Of a DNA stretch of 62,762 nucleotides, positions 1 to 8,509 are shown piece after piece. The stretch covers positions 1 through 62,762 of the forward strand of contig CABIXF010000003.1 of assembly GCA_902362595.1 (NCBI GenBank), in the 5' to 3' direction. The notes beneath the pieces are model-generated. The model had not been told where the DNA came from, ran no database searches, and worked only from the letters and a program-made list of their open reading frames with translations. Each line of letters starts with the position of its first letter. Position 1 is the stretch's first letter. The stretch comes from Bacteroidaceae bacterium (lineage in GTDB: Bacteria > Bacteroidota > Bacteroidia > Bacteroidales > Bacteroidaceae). The position numbers were made by a program, and so were the translations under genes.

Positions 1-585
1 CTCAATGATTTTGTTTTGAGTAGTAATGCGTTGTTCAATAAGCAGTAATAAATCTGCAATTTTCTTTTGTTCTTCTACTGATGGCAATCCGATTTTAATA
101 GATTTGATTTGCTCAAAATTTAGCCCCTGTCTATTCCCTCCAGCTTGAAAACTTTCTATTTGTTTTTGACCATATTGAGACAGCAAAAAATTGCAAAGAA
201 AAGAGGGTATAAGCTTTTTATTCGCACGAATAATGCAAACGTGCTGATTTACGTTACCACCCACTATCTGTTGATTTACCAAGGCGCTACGACCAATGGA
301 AGCTCCCGTTATATTAAGAAGTACGTCATCTAACTGTAATTCTGTATTCTTTTGCCGTTGATGGGTATCTTCATCTATATATGCAATATCATCTAATATC
401 AGATGTCCTAATCCAATATTCTGACTACGGACAAAAGGATGACCTTCAGATTTATATACAGCTTCACCTCCTCTTGGTGTCACCCCGCTACCTACTTTAG
501 TAGTTAATTCACCTATAATACACTTTTTCCATTCCCCCGTAAACTCAGGGAATCTCAGATTTGGAACATCTCTTATTATATTTCT
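1..585 (-). pseudogene. hsdS: Silent, start-less hsdS specificity cassette (partial)
   Basis: On the minus strand an open frame runs from a stop at 586-588 to the window edge, about 195 codons. It reads as a type I restriction specificity subunit. Near the start is VPNLRFPEFTGEW, typical of the beginning of Bacteroidales HsdS target-recognition domains. A TRD-like body follows, and then the conserved-helix segment with LPSVEEQKKIADLLLLIEQR. There is no ATG, GTG or TTG between the stop and the VPNLRFPEF motif, so the cassette cannot be translated as it stands. With a tyrosine recombinase starting 6 bp away on the other strand, it is best read as a stored specificity half that is expressed only after inversion into an active hsdS. 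The 3' part lies outside the window. An inactivated gene remnant is the alternative. Confidence 0.85.
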
Positions 586-591
586 TTAATT

Positions 592-1542
592 ATGAGAATT
601 AATTATCAGAATTTTATGAATAACAAGACTATTAGAGAAATTGCGGTTGCCTGGAAAGAGTACAAGCGACCTTACGTGAAGCAGTCCACAATGGCTGCAT
701 ATTTATTGATTTTGGAAAACCACCTCCTTCCTGCTTTTGGAGAGAATGACTCACTTCCAGAACAGAGTGTACAGAGTTTCGTATTAGAAAAGATTGAATG
801 TGGATTGAGTGTTAAATCAATTAAAGACATTCTGATCGTTCTGAAAATGGTGATGAAGTTTGGAGTAAAGAATGAATGGATGAACTACTATGAGTGGGAC
901 ATCAAATATCCTACAAATTCAGCGAACAAGGAACTGGAAGTATTGTCTGTTTCTAATCATAGGAAAATACTTGATCATATTCAGAGTCATTTTACGTTTA
1001 CAGGGCTTGGCATTTATATAAGTCTTAGTACAGGTTTACGTATCGGTGAAATATGTGCCTTGAAATGGAATGACATCAATATAACAGAAGGTACTATAAC
1101 TGTTAGCCGTACCATTGAACGTATATATATGGTTGAAGGAGAAAAGAAACATACAGAACTTGTTATCAGTTCCCCAAAAACAAGAAACTCATGCAGAGAA
1201 ATCCCCATGAGCAAGGAATTGCTTGCTATAGTTAAACCACTAAAGAAGATTGTCAATGATGATTTCTACGTACTTACCAACGATGAACATCCCACAGAAC
1301 CACGTACGTACCGTAACTATTATAACGGACTGATGGAAAAGCTCGGTATTCCCAAATTGAAATATCACGGTTTACGTCATAGCTTTGCAACACGCTGTAT
1401 TGAGGCCGGATGCGATTATAAAACAGTGAGTGTTTTGTTAGGTCACTCTAATATTTCTACCACACTTAATCTTTATGTTCATCCTAATATGGAGCAGAAG
1501 AAACGTTGCATTACAAAAATGTTCAAATCATTAGGAAAGTAA
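592..1542 (+). CDS. Tyrosine recombinase, probable hsdS invertase
   Basis: This 316-residue tyrosine recombinase has an N-terminal SAM-like DNA-binding domain (about 1-110) and a catalytic domain with all the expected residues. These are Arg150 in STGLRIGEICALKW, Lys196 in SSPKTR, the H259-x-x-R262 box in YHGLRHSFATR, His285 in LLGHS, and the nucleophile Tyr295 in TLNLYVH. Its size and position back-to-back with a start-less hsdS cassette match the recombinases that invert hsdS cassettes in Bacteroidales type I RM loci. The start at 592 gives a 6-bp gap to the hsdS frame. A later ATG at 616 is also possible. It could instead act on another invertible promoter or serve as an element integrase, but the neighbour favours specificity switching. 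Confidence 0.85.
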   Translation: MRINYQNFMNNKTIREIAVAWKEYKRPYVKQSTMAAYLLILENHLLPAFGENDSLPEQSVQSFVLEKIECGLSVKSIKDILIVLKMVMKFGVKNEWMNYYEWDIKYPTNSANKELEVLSVSNHRKILDHIQSHFTFTGLGIYISLSTGLRIGEICALKWNDINITEGTITVSRTIERIYMVEGEKKHTELVISSPKTRNSCREIPMSKELLAIVKPLKKIVNDDFYVLTNDEHPTEPRTYRNYYNGLMEKLGIPKLKYHGLRHSFATRCIEAGCDYKTVSVLLGHSNISTTLNLYVHPNMEQKKRCITKMFKSLGK

Positions 1543-1590
1543 GAGTATATTTACCTTTTATATAAGATTACAAAAAATCAGTAGATTATA

Positions 1591-1637
1591 AATACAAAGC
1601 CAAATGCCTTTTTCACATAGAGGCGTTTGGCTGTATT
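1591..1637 (+). terminator. Hairpin after recombinase gene
   Basis: Two imperfect 17-18-bp arms (1591-1608 and 1621-1637, AATACA...GCCT against AGGC...TGTATT) form a stable stem 49 bp after the recombinase stop. There is no clear T-run after the stem on the plus strand, so it is a probable rather than a certain terminator. Confidence 0.5.
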
Positions 1638-1683
1638 AGTAGGGGTGTATATAGGTTATACTTGTTACATAAGTTAACATTTC

Positions 1684-1758
1684 TTATATGCTATGGTAGG
1701 AAGTGAGCATCAGCTCACTCCATGCCAGTAAAGGTAATAAAATTCTTTTCAGTTTCAT
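1684..1758 (-). pseudogene. Duplicated 5' fragment of the neighbouring lipoprotein gene
   Basis: The minus strand from 1758 reads a 24-codon peptide beginning MKLKRILLPLLAWSE, almost the same as the start of the lipoprotein gene at 2538 (MKLKRFLLPILAWSG). It then stops at 1684-1686. The lipobox cysteine is lost (LTSY instead of LTSC). The bases upstream (about 1759-1775) also match those upstream of the intact gene, so about 90 bp was duplicated as a block. This is a fossil left by recombination or deletion, not a working gene. The rest of 1638-1810 shows nothing else recognisable. Confidence 0.75.
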
Positions 1759-1810
1759 AACAGAGGGATTTCAAATCAAAATGCACAAAAATAAATGTCT
1801 GTTAAGAAGA

Positions 1811-1859
1811 AAGTCTAAATATAGTATCTGAAATTCTACAGATAACTATATTTAGACTT
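1811..1859 (-). terminator. Terminator of the minus-strand processing operon
   Basis: A perfect 15-bp inverted repeat (1811-1825 and 1845-1859, AAGTCTAAATATAGT) sits just past the stop of the lipoprotein gene at 1864. On the minus strand the arms are A- and T-flanked. This fits the end of the long transcript that starts near 9295. It could also stop plus-strand reading from the recombinase. Confidence 0.65.
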
Positions 1860-1863
1860 TTAT

Positions 1864-2538
1864 TTATTTGGTCGTATATATAGAAATTACCGGCCTGGAT
1901 TTATGAGGTTGATCTTTCGGTGTCTCCTGAATAGTTCCTGACTGCATAGAGTAAAGCCAAGCCTTATTCTCCTTTTGCCCTTCCACTTCAGTAGAAGACC
2001 ATAACCAGCATTCACCCGGATTCAGATTAATCGGAGTTCCCCCGACTTCAGTTATACATTTATTAATCTGATGCCGAACAGAAAACAAATAATAGAGTTG
2101 CCGGACAGAAGGAATATAGGCCGATTGTCCATAACTCCACAGATCAAAAGACTTGATAGCCATTGGTGATTGGACTTCATCATTGTTGAACAAAGAATAG
2201 GTATTCTCATTTCCGTCCTCATCAGTCAATGATGCAGAAGTCCCCTGGTCAATACCGAGACTGTCGGCAAAAGCCAGCGGTTCCATATCATGAATGTAAA
2301 CTGCATAACCAAGATTGTCAGCATCAGGACTACGGTTTACATGGAAAACTATGGCAACAGCTTCTTTGTCAGATTGCTTGAATTTGTCCATGGACAATAT
2401 ATTTCCGTCCGAACAAACTACATTGCCGACTTGAAGGGAAGATAAAAGACCGTCATCTTCTTCATGTTCACAATGACAGGAAGTGAGCAACAGCCCACTC
2501 CATGCCAGAATCGGTAATAAAAATCTTTTCAGCTTCAT
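1864..2538 (-). CDS. Lipoprotein with DUF1566-like C-terminal domain
   Basis: This 224-residue lipoprotein has a hydrophobic signal (residues 3-19) and the lipobox LLTSC with Cys at 21. The C-terminal half carries SYIPS-type and WLWSSTE...AWLYSM motifs, the pattern of the DUF1566/Lcl C-terminal fold seen in many Bacteroidales surface lipoproteins. It is the last gene of the minus-strand operon. Its ATG overlaps the stop of the upstream lipoprotein gene by 4 bp, so translation is probably coupled. A partial copy of its 5' end lies 0.8 kb downstream. A role in mating-pair contact or exclusion is possible from context but not shown by sequence. Confidence 0.75.
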   Translation of the reverse strand: MKLKRFLLPILAWSGLLLTSCHCEHEEDDGLLSSLQVGNVVCSDGNILSMDKFKQSDKEAVAIVFHVNRSPDADNLGYAVYIHDMEPLAFADSLGIDQGTSASLTDEDGNENTYSLFNNDEVQSPMAIKSFDLWSYGQSAYIPSVRQLYYLFSVRHQINKCITEVGGTPINLNPGECWLWSSTEVEGQKENKAWLYSMQSGTIQETPKDQPHKSRPVISIYTTK

Positions 2539-3080
2539 AACAGTGGAATTTCAAATGACCTGATAACACATTGCGCTTCCTTATCCATAATGAACCAGTA
2601 TTCAGAACGGTATGGCTGTCCGTCAAAATCAGTGGCTTCATACTCTATCTTTACCTTCCAACCGCTGAACGGCTTGCGTTCCTGAATGGCTTCATCACCT
2701 GCAGGCTTCAGCTCCCCCGTAACCATCAGAGAGCGGAGTGCCGTCATGGCATCCATCTGACGCTTCATCTGCCCTGACATCCCGTGACATTCTACGTTCG
2801 GATTATCAAAATCCGTATCCTCCATAAACCTGCGGCTGATTTTCATCATGGCAATAGAAAGAGCCATCTTCTCCTTCATGGTAACATACTCACGGCCAAA
2901 TACAGAATCCGGTTTGCTGATTCCGACAATCTTTACGGATTCCGGATTGTCCACCGAAGCCATCAGTGCCTTTTTGGCCATATCCTGTGCCTTATTTTCG
3001 CTGTTGTCGGAACAGCCGGTTCCCATTCCGAGCAGAACTGCCACTGCAGGCAGTATCAGTAGTTTCTTTCCCTGTTTCAT
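2535..3080 (-). CDS. Small lipoprotein of the conjugative element
   Basis: This 181-residue protein has a signal peptide and lipobox (LGMGTGC, Cys near 23). A mostly helical, charged body follows, with a C-terminal beta-rich segment (WKVKIEYEATDFDGQPYRSE). I do not recognise a named family. It overlaps the next gene and the zinc-ribbon gene before it by 4 bp each, forming a tight three-gene run. The predicted location is the inner face of the outer membrane. Function is unknown. Confidence 0.75.
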   Translation of the reverse strand: MKQGKKLLILPAVAVLLGMGTGCSDNSENKAQDMAKKALMASVDNPESVKIVGISKPDSVFGREYVTMKEKMALSIAMMKISRRFMEDTDFDNPNVECHGMSGQMKRQMDAMTALRSLMVTGELKPAGDEAIQERKPFSGWKVKIEYEATDFDGQPYRSEYWFIMDKEAQCVIRSFEIPLL

Positions 3081-3622
3081 ATCTTTACGATTTGAAGTTT
3101 GTCCGGAGCAAGACCGAGGCGTTTGCGGTAAATGGAACCGTCCTCCCGGTACATCTCCAGTTCGGATGAAGTAATGTTCTTCTCACAGAGCTCTTTCGCC
3201 TCTTCCAGTGTCAGCTGATGGCCTCCTATATTCCTCCAGATGGCGAATGAACACGGTGCTTCCTGATTGCTGTAGTTGGAACAGTTGAAAGCCCTTGTTC
3301 CCACACGTACCTCGCCGCCGCAGTGCGGACACCTGCCGATAACAGACTGCATATTGACTGCACCGTCATCAGCAAGTTCCAGCACTGTCGGGAAAGTCTT
3401 TCCTTCCTTGGTGGAAAAGCCGTCCAGAAGGATACGGCGTTTCTCTAAAAATTCAGCAATCTCCCCGTCATTCATTTTCCGGTTGCCGATGATGGCATTG
3501 ATGTTGAGCATACATGAAGGATGCTCACCTGTGTTGTTCTCGCAGCGATAGCCCTTGCATGTCTTCACCACGTTGCCGCCGCAGAACGGACAGCGTCCTA
3601 TAATCTTCTTTTCTGAATCCAT
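3077..3622 (-). CDS. Topoisomerase-type zinc-ribbon protein, two repeats
   Basis: This 181-residue protein has two similar cysteine clusters. The first is GRCPFCGG...KGYRCEN...C (about residues 9-37). The second is GRCPHCGG...RAFNCSNY...C (about 95-125). Each resembles the C-terminal zinc ribbons of type IA topoisomerases, where such modules bind single-stranded DNA. No topoisomerase catalytic domain is present here or next door, so it looks like a detached accessory module. In related elements these ribbons are often fused to topoisomerase or DUF3945 proteins. A role in handling transferred single strands is inferred. Confidence 0.7.
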   Translation of the reverse strand: MDSEKKIIGRCPFCGGNVVKTCKGYRCENNTGEHPSCMLNINAIIGNRKMNDGEIAEFLEKRRILLDGFSTKEGKTFPTVLELADDGAVNMQSVIGRCPHCGGEVRVGTRAFNCSNYSNQEAPCSFAIWRNIGGHQLTLEEAKELCEKNITSSELEMYREDGSIYRKRLGLAPDKLQIVKI

Positions 3623-3648
3623 ATTCCTGATAAATTACAATGTTTGAA

Positions 3649-4389
3649 TTAATTGAATGAGAACCCCTGGTTCCAGTCCGCAACGATTCCTCCTATGATG
3701 TTCTTGCCGGACATCACGTTTGCCCATCCTTCCGGGTCAAGAGAGAACCAGAGGTCGTTCCATGAGAGTGTGCGTACCTGCCATGCCAGGATAAAGAGGT
3801 CGGTATTAACAGCCTCCAGTCTGGTCAGTACCTCGTTTGCTATGTAGTACCGCTCGGAAGAACTGAGCAGGTTTACCTTGTGCTTCTCCTTGCCTCCGTC
3901 AGAACCGCCTGTATCATAGCTTCCGGAAGTCACCAGCTGCTTCATGAACGGATAAAGCGCAGCCATCTGGGTTGCGGCATCAGCCAGCTCGTCCGAGACG
4001 ATTGCAGCAATGGCCGTTCCCTTCAGGTTACTGCCGACCGATTTGAGCAGCAGGCTGCAGTTCTGAGGTATCTCCGTGGCCACCAGTTCCCCGGCACGCT
4101 TAATCTGATAGAGATTCTGCATGGCACCCTGTGCATTGGAAAGATATTCCAGCATCTTGTTCTCCACACTGTGTACCCTGTCGAGAGCGACCGTTACGGC
4201 AGTCTCGGCAGCAATGATTTTCTCATGAGCCTTCTGACGTTTGTCATAGATATTCTTCAGAGTGGAAGTCTGTGCAAAGACAGCCCCCGTCAGAGTCGGG
4301 TCTGTCTGTTGTGCAAAAGTGTCTGTACCTTTCAGCAGAAAAACCGCCAAAGCAGTCACTACCGTTATTCTTAACTTGATTTTGTCCAT
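3649..4389 (-). CDS. Secreted conjugation accessory protein (paralogue of the 25959-26705 gene)
   Basis: This 246-residue protein has a signal peptide (cleavage after DTFAQ, about residue 27), a long helical middle and the C-terminal motif SLDPEGWANV...KNIIGGIVADWNQ. The protein at 25959-26705, inside the T4SS operon, ends with the near-identical pattern AIDPEGWANV...KNHVGNLVQDWN. The two are therefore paralogues with a shared periplasmic role, probably in the mating channel. This copy sits among DNA-processing genes, 5 bp after the TOPRIM gene. The exact function is not known to me. Confidence 0.75.
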   Translation of the reverse strand: MDKIKLRITVVTALAVFLLKGTDTFAQQTDPTLTGAVFAQTSTLKNIYDKRQKAHEKIIAAETAVTVALDRVHSVENKMLEYLSNAQGAMQNLYQIKRAGELVATEIPQNCSLLLKSVGSNLKGTAIAAIVSDELADAATQMAALYPFMKQLVTSGSYDTGGSDGGKEKHKVNLLSSSERYYIANEVLTRLEAVNTDLFILAWQVRTLSWNDLWFSLDPEGWANVMSGKNIIGGIVADWNQGFSFN

Positions 4390-4394
4390 ATCAT

Positions 4395-5582
4395 TCAGAT
4401 TTTACGTCCTTTATTCCTTTGTTCGCTCAGATTCTGTTCACGTTCCTCTTTGTGTGGTGAAATCACCGGCTCCATCGGCCTGTTCAGCAGACAGTCGTTC
4501 CAGTCCTTGAAAACCTTCGGAGGAAGCCACTGTCCCATACGGTAGCGGATGTTCAGCTGTCTGGCAACCTGAGCCAGTAGGGGACGCTCCATGTCAGGCT
4601 CGAATACCTTTCCTTTCGCTTCAATCCGGATGCCGCCGTCAGTCCTGCTTATCTTCATCTGAATACCTTCCTGCAGAGCCATCATGCGCAGTCCGTATAT
4701 CCTTCCGGCCAGGTCGTTGTCAAAACAGTCGAAGGCACGTGCATTGGGAAAGCGTTCCATAACTCCGGTTATCTGCCTGTCGGAAAATGTGCCGCCCAAT
4801 GAAACCAGAGCCGCACTGTCCCCAATCTGTATCCGATTCATCTGGTAGAAGGCCATGGCATCAAAAGCTGATTCACAGAAAAACACGCTTCTTACATTGT
4901 CCGGACTGATACCCGAAGGAACAGCCACCCATGCCGAAGATGACGAATCCGTACCGGCAGCCTTTGACTTGTAGCCGCCATGTCCTCTGATTTCATACCC
5001 TCTGACTTCATTTCCCTTTCCGTCAGTATATGGGAATCCGATATTGTAGCCTTCAAACTTCCCGTTGTTCCTGTCCCTTATAAGGGAAATAAAGGGTGAA
5101 AGAACCGTAACTGTCGCTTTGGACAGTCCGCGCCGGAAGAACAGTCCCGGTATTTCACCTGTATCAACCGGCTTCACCTCATATCTGGAAGCGTCAAACA
5201 CACCGCATGATTTTCCCGCCGATTTAACATACTCCCTGTCCTCCCTGTATTCCGGTTCCGGCATGTTGGCAAAGCGTGCCATGACCTTGGCTATCTTCTG
5301 CCATTCATCCTTTCCCGAAACGGTAAAGGAAGACAGATTCTCACGTATGAGTGTCACCACATCGCCCTTGGAACCGTCACGGCGGAAGAAGGTCTGTGCC
5401 GCCTTGTCGTTCGGATGGCTGACAATCAGCGTATCCCTTTTGTTACCGCCTTCACCGAGTACCAGCTCGATATAACGTCCGACACCGGCCTTCCTGTCCA
5501 GACGGTATCCCAGGGCGTATGCAATGTCATCAATCCCCACACGGGATTTCATTTCCCTGAAATTAACCTTGTAGTCACTCAT
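4395..5582 (-). CDS. TOPRIM-domain primase-like protein (DUF3991/TraP type)
   Basis: This 395-residue protein has an N-terminal zinc-finger-like region without clear cysteines (about 1-100). A TOPRIM core follows, with the glutamate motif SVFFCESAFDAMAF (about 233-246) and the acidic motif FDCFDNDLAGR (about 286-296). This arrangement matches DUF3991/TOPRIM proteins of mobile elements, which are thought to prime or process transferred single-stranded DNA. It lies between the ArdC gene and the secreted accessory gene in the same transcript. A separate large primase-helicase is present at 44551, so the element carries two TOPRIM-type replication proteins. Confidence 0.8.
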   Translation of the reverse strand: MSDYKVNFREMKSRVGIDDIAYALGYRLDRKAGVGRYIELVLGEGGNKRDTLIVSHPNDKAAQTFFRRDGSKGDVVTLIRENLSSFTVSGKDEWQKIAKVMARFANMPEPEYREDREYVKSAGKSCGVFDASRYEVKPVDTGEIPGLFFRRGLSKATVTVLSPFISLIRDRNNGKFEGYNIGFPYTDGKGNEVRGYEIRGHGGYKSKAAGTDSSSSAWVAVPSGISPDNVRSVFFCESAFDAMAFYQMNRIQIGDSAALVSLGGTFSDRQITGVMERFPNARAFDCFDNDLAGRIYGLRMMALQEGIQMKISRTDGGIRIEAKGKVFEPDMERPLLAQVARQLNIRYRMGQWLPPKVFKDWNDCLLNRPMEPVISPHKEEREQNLSEQRNKGRKI

Positions 5583-5612
5583 GCTTTCCGATTTAAGATG
5601 TCATACAGAATT

Positions 5613-6950
5613 TCATATACCAAGTCCTGTACCGGCATTCCGGTTTCTGCCCATCATAGTAATCTCCGGTTCGTATGTCTTCCGTGCCGTCATGTTCAGG
5701 AAAGCCTCCTTGTCCTTCCAGTCCGTAAGCTGGAAGAATGTTCTGGCCGTTTCCTTGGAAACCTTCTTCAGCCCCAGCTCTACACCATCGTATGACGCAC
5801 GGATGGCATAGTCTCCGGAACGGGTCTTGACAATAGCTGCATTCTTGAAAGGCATCTCCTCGTCCGCACTAACAGGAGTCAGCGGGTCATTCTTTGCCAG
5901 ATAAGGCTGCTCGCCGAGAGCCAGACGTTGTTTGTCCACATGGTCAAGAATCAGGTCGGAAGCCTTGTTCACGTCAGCCATGACTGATACTATAAACTTC
6001 GGTTCCTGTTTCAGTACACCAATCCACGAGTCCAGATAAGCAGCCGAGTTGTCCGTTATTCTGGAATCAAAGCCCATGGAATGGCTGATCATGGCAGCCG
6101 TAAGTTCCGCCACCAGCTCCTCCTTGGCATATTTCGGGTCACCGAACCTGCCGCCCATCTCCCTGTTCAGACGCTCAGGTGTCATGGTGGAGTGAGTCAT
6201 TTCATGGAGCATGGTAGAATAATACTCCATTCCACCACGGTAGGTTTCTTCCAGGGAATCACCGATATTGAACTGCGCTTTCATGGGCAGCACCACAATA
6301 TCCTTTGAGGGAGAATAATAGGCACCGTTCTCACGCTTGTCGGCACATATCGGACAAAGCCACTGTTGCGTCTCCACCATACGGTCGAGTGCGGCATGTG
6401 TGTACATACCTTCCGTATCCCGAAGTTCCGGAACCTTGAATCTGTCCATGAGCTTCTGCATCCTCTCCGGCTGTACTTCTGCCAGATTGGTCTGCGCCAC
6501 ATTGTACACCGGGAATGACTTGATGAAAGGAATGACATCCATATTCTTCTTCTCTTCCTTGCTCATTGCACGGTATTCCTCCGTGCTTATCCTCTTGCCG
6601 TGACTGTCTTTTATCATCATATCCCAGTACACCACCGGGAAGGCCTTTTCACCCTTCAGGACATGAGCCTTCAGATTATGCGCCTGCTTGAAGGTCAGAT
6701 ATACCGGAAGCTGGTAGTTCATGGCTGCGGTATGCATCTGAAGAAAGAAGGAATTGGAACCTGAATAGTTGCGGCCACCCACATTCTGCGGCAGTCCGGC
6801 ATAACCCGATGCGCCGCCAATCCATCCCTGTTTCCATCCGGTATCCTTCATCTGCTGCATACGCTCAATCATCATTGCAGCGAAGCGGTCTATGGCCGCC
6901 TGTCCGCTGTTTCCCTGAGAGTCAGTTCCAGATGCCATAGCTGTCGTCAT
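5613..6950 (-). CDS. ardC: ArdC-type antirestriction protein
   Basis: This 445-residue protein has the two-domain ArdC layout. The N-terminal single-stranded-DNA-binding domain (about 20-150) has the conserved NVGGRNYSGSN stretch. A zincin-like metallopeptidase domain follows, with the MLHEMTHS HExxH motif near residue 249 and a downstream KEELVAELTAAM glutamate helix. Family members protect incoming DNA from host type I restriction during conjugation. It overlaps the 76-residue gene upstream by up to 29 bp. A start at 6938 would shorten this overlap. A type I RM system in the same window makes the pairing noteworthy. Confidence 0.85.
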   Translation of the reverse strand: MTTAMASGTDSQGNSGQAAIDRFAAMMIERMQQMKDTGWKQGWIGGASGYAGLPQNVGGRNYSGSNSFFLQMHTAAMNYQLPVYLTFKQAHNLKAHVLKGEKAFPVVYWDMMIKDSHGKRISTEEYRAMSKEEKKNMDVIPFIKSFPVYNVAQTNLAEVQPERMQKLMDRFKVPELRDTEGMYTHAALDRMVETQQWLCPICADKRENGAYYSPSKDIVVLPMKAQFNIGDSLEETYRGGMEYYSTMLHEMTHSTMTPERLNREMGGRFGDPKYAKEELVAELTAAMISHSMGFDSRITDNSAAYLDSWIGVLKQEPKFIVSVMADVNKASDLILDHVDKQRLALGEQPYLAKNDPLTPVSADEEMPFKNAAIVKTRSGDYAIRASYDGVELGLKKVSKETARTFFQLTDWKDKEAFLNMTARKTYEPEITMMGRNRNAGTGLGI

Positions 6951-7152
6951 CCATTACCTGACGGTCCATCTGCTCGATGTCCGTCTGTTCCACATAGAAC
7001 TCGGCCGATTCATCCGAAGGGTCAGTACCGTGTGAACGGCACCACTCCAGATAATCATCTGCATTCTCACTGTCCATAACAAAGCGGAGGAAACCTATCT
7101 TGCCCTCCTGCAGAAGCTCCACAAGCTCCTCATGATTCATTTTAGCTGACAT
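6922..7152 (-). CDS. Small acidic protein of unknown function
   Basis: This 76-residue, strongly acidic protein (many Asp and Glu, DDDSYGIWN at the end) starts at MSAKMNHEELVELLQEGK. It lies between the DUF3945-type gene and ardC and overlaps the start of ardC, so translational coupling is likely. No family is recognised. Its small, acidic, DNA-mimic-like composition beside an antirestriction gene is suggestive, but nothing further can be claimed. Confidence 0.6.
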   Translation of the reverse strand: MSAKMNHEELVELLQEGKIGFLRFVMDSENADDYLEWCRSHGTDPSDESAEFYVEQTDIEQMDRQVMDDDSYGIWN

Positions 7153-7181
7153 ATAACTTGTATTTTATTTTTCTGATTATG

Positions 7182-8498
7182 TTACATTTTCATAGAAGCC
7201 GTTTTCTCCACCTTTGCGGTATTGGCTGCAAGCATACCGGTTATTTCCGTATTCAGATATTTGGCCGCAATCTGTTCCCTTGTGGCTGTCTTGGTCTTGA
7301 AAAGCGAATAACCGTCATCAAAGGAGATTTCATGCCGGGAAGTCTGTCCCTTTTCTCCGAGGTCAACCGACACCTTCCATTTGTTGTCGTTCCTGTCCTT
7401 GGCCACACGCACACCCTTGGGGTCAACACCTTCAGGAAGCTGATACTTCTCGTATGCGGATTTCAGATGCAGACGTTCCCCGAAGTTCTTCTCAATAAGC
7501 TGGTTTGGAGTGGCCACCCTGTCGAAGTAGGCATTCAGGTCCTGGCGTGAAGCCACGGCAGACATGTTCGTATCCCCAACCTGAACATAGAACTTGTATT
7601 TCCCAAAGTCAGGACGCTGCTCGTTTTTCTCCTTATAGACATTGAACTTGTTAACGGTTATGGAACCGTCCGGTCCTGCAATCTCCATTGGCATACGGAA
7701 GGCTTCCTCAGAAACCTTTGGCATCAGCTTTGTCGGATAGTAGCGTTCCATGAGTTGCGGTACAGTCATTTCCTTGTTCTGATAGGCAGCAAGGTCTGCT
7801 GCATCCATCTTCTGCGGCTTGAGCTGCTGTCCGTCAATCTTTGCGGTAAAGTACCATTCGGCAGGATTCGTGGTACTCTGGTAGGCATGGCCGTGAGTAA
7901 CCTTCTCACCGTTGGCAGTCACCATCTGCGGCTCACGGGGCTTTCGTTCCTGGGCTGTCTCCGTTTTCTGTTCGTCCTTCTTTTCGGTCTTTACCTCATT
8001 ATCCGTCCCGGTCTCAGCTTTGGTTTCAGCTTTGGCTTTCGACTTCTTTTCCCTTGCTGGTTTTACATCAACAGTGTTCTCCACTGTTCTGTCAGGAGCT
8101 TCCTGCATACCCTGTTCCTTTTTCTTCTTTCCCATATCTGTATTGTTTTGAATGGTTCTGTCATTATTCTCAGCCTTGTCCTGTCCGGTCTTCTTCAAAG
8201 AACTGTCCAGTGCATCACAGATTGCAACCCTTATTCCGGAACGTATCAGTCTGGGCAGATAAACGTCAAGTGCTGATTGAGGGAATGATGCAACCTTTAC
8301 AGGTCTCTTGTAGTCAGGCAGCATCCTGTCTGTAATCTCGATGGCAAGCACTGCGGCAGCCTTTACGGCATCCTGCTTATAGAGTTCATAGAAACTGTTC
8401 CGTCTGAACAGCAGCATGGCATCCGGATGCTTCTTCTTCAGTTCGTTGAACTGCCGGATGATACCGTTATTATTATCTGAATCTGTCTTTTTGGCCAT
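7182..8498 (-). CDS. DUF3945-type protein with a MutS domain-I-like N-terminus
   Basis: This 438-residue protein opens with FNELKKKHPDAMLLFRRNSF and KPVKVASFPQSALDVYLPRL. These match the N-terminal mismatch-recognition domain of MutS (the FxGxFYE-type region here is FRRNSFYELY). A low-complexity Lys/Glu/Thr-rich linker follows (about 95-190). The C-terminal half has two DUF3945-like repeats (YPTKLMPKVSEE... and FGERLHLKSAYEKYQLPEGV). Such proteins accompany topoisomerase and ArdC genes in Bacteroidales conjugative elements. A DNA-binding role is likely. A mismatch-repair role is not supported, because no ATPase is present. Confidence 0.75.
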   Translation of the reverse strand: MAKKTDSDNNNGIIRQFNELKKKHPDAMLLFRRNSFYELYKQDAVKAAAVLAIEITDRMLPDYKRPVKVASFPQSALDVYLPRLIRSGIRVAICDALDSSLKKTGQDKAENNDRTIQNNTDMGKKKKEQGMQEAPDRTVENTVDVKPAREKKSKAKAETKAETGTDNEVKTEKKDEQKTETAQERKPREPQMVTANGEKVTHGHAYQSTTNPAEWYFTAKIDGQQLKPQKMDAADLAAYQNKEMTVPQLMERYYPTKLMPKVSEEAFRMPMEIAGPDGSITVNKFNVYKEKNEQRPDFGKYKFYVQVGDTNMSAVASRQDLNAYFDRVATPNQLIEKNFGERLHLKSAYEKYQLPEGVDPKGVRVAKDRNDNKWKVSVDLGEKGQTSRHEISFDDGYSLFKTKTATREQIAAKYLNTEITGMLAANTAKVEKTASMKM

Positions 8499-8509
8499 AG
8501 AAATCAGTA

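Noticed and set aside
145..333. 62-codon plus-strand frame
   Set aside because: It lies inside the minus-strand hsdS cassette, has no signal or domain, and its codons mirror the hsdS frame.
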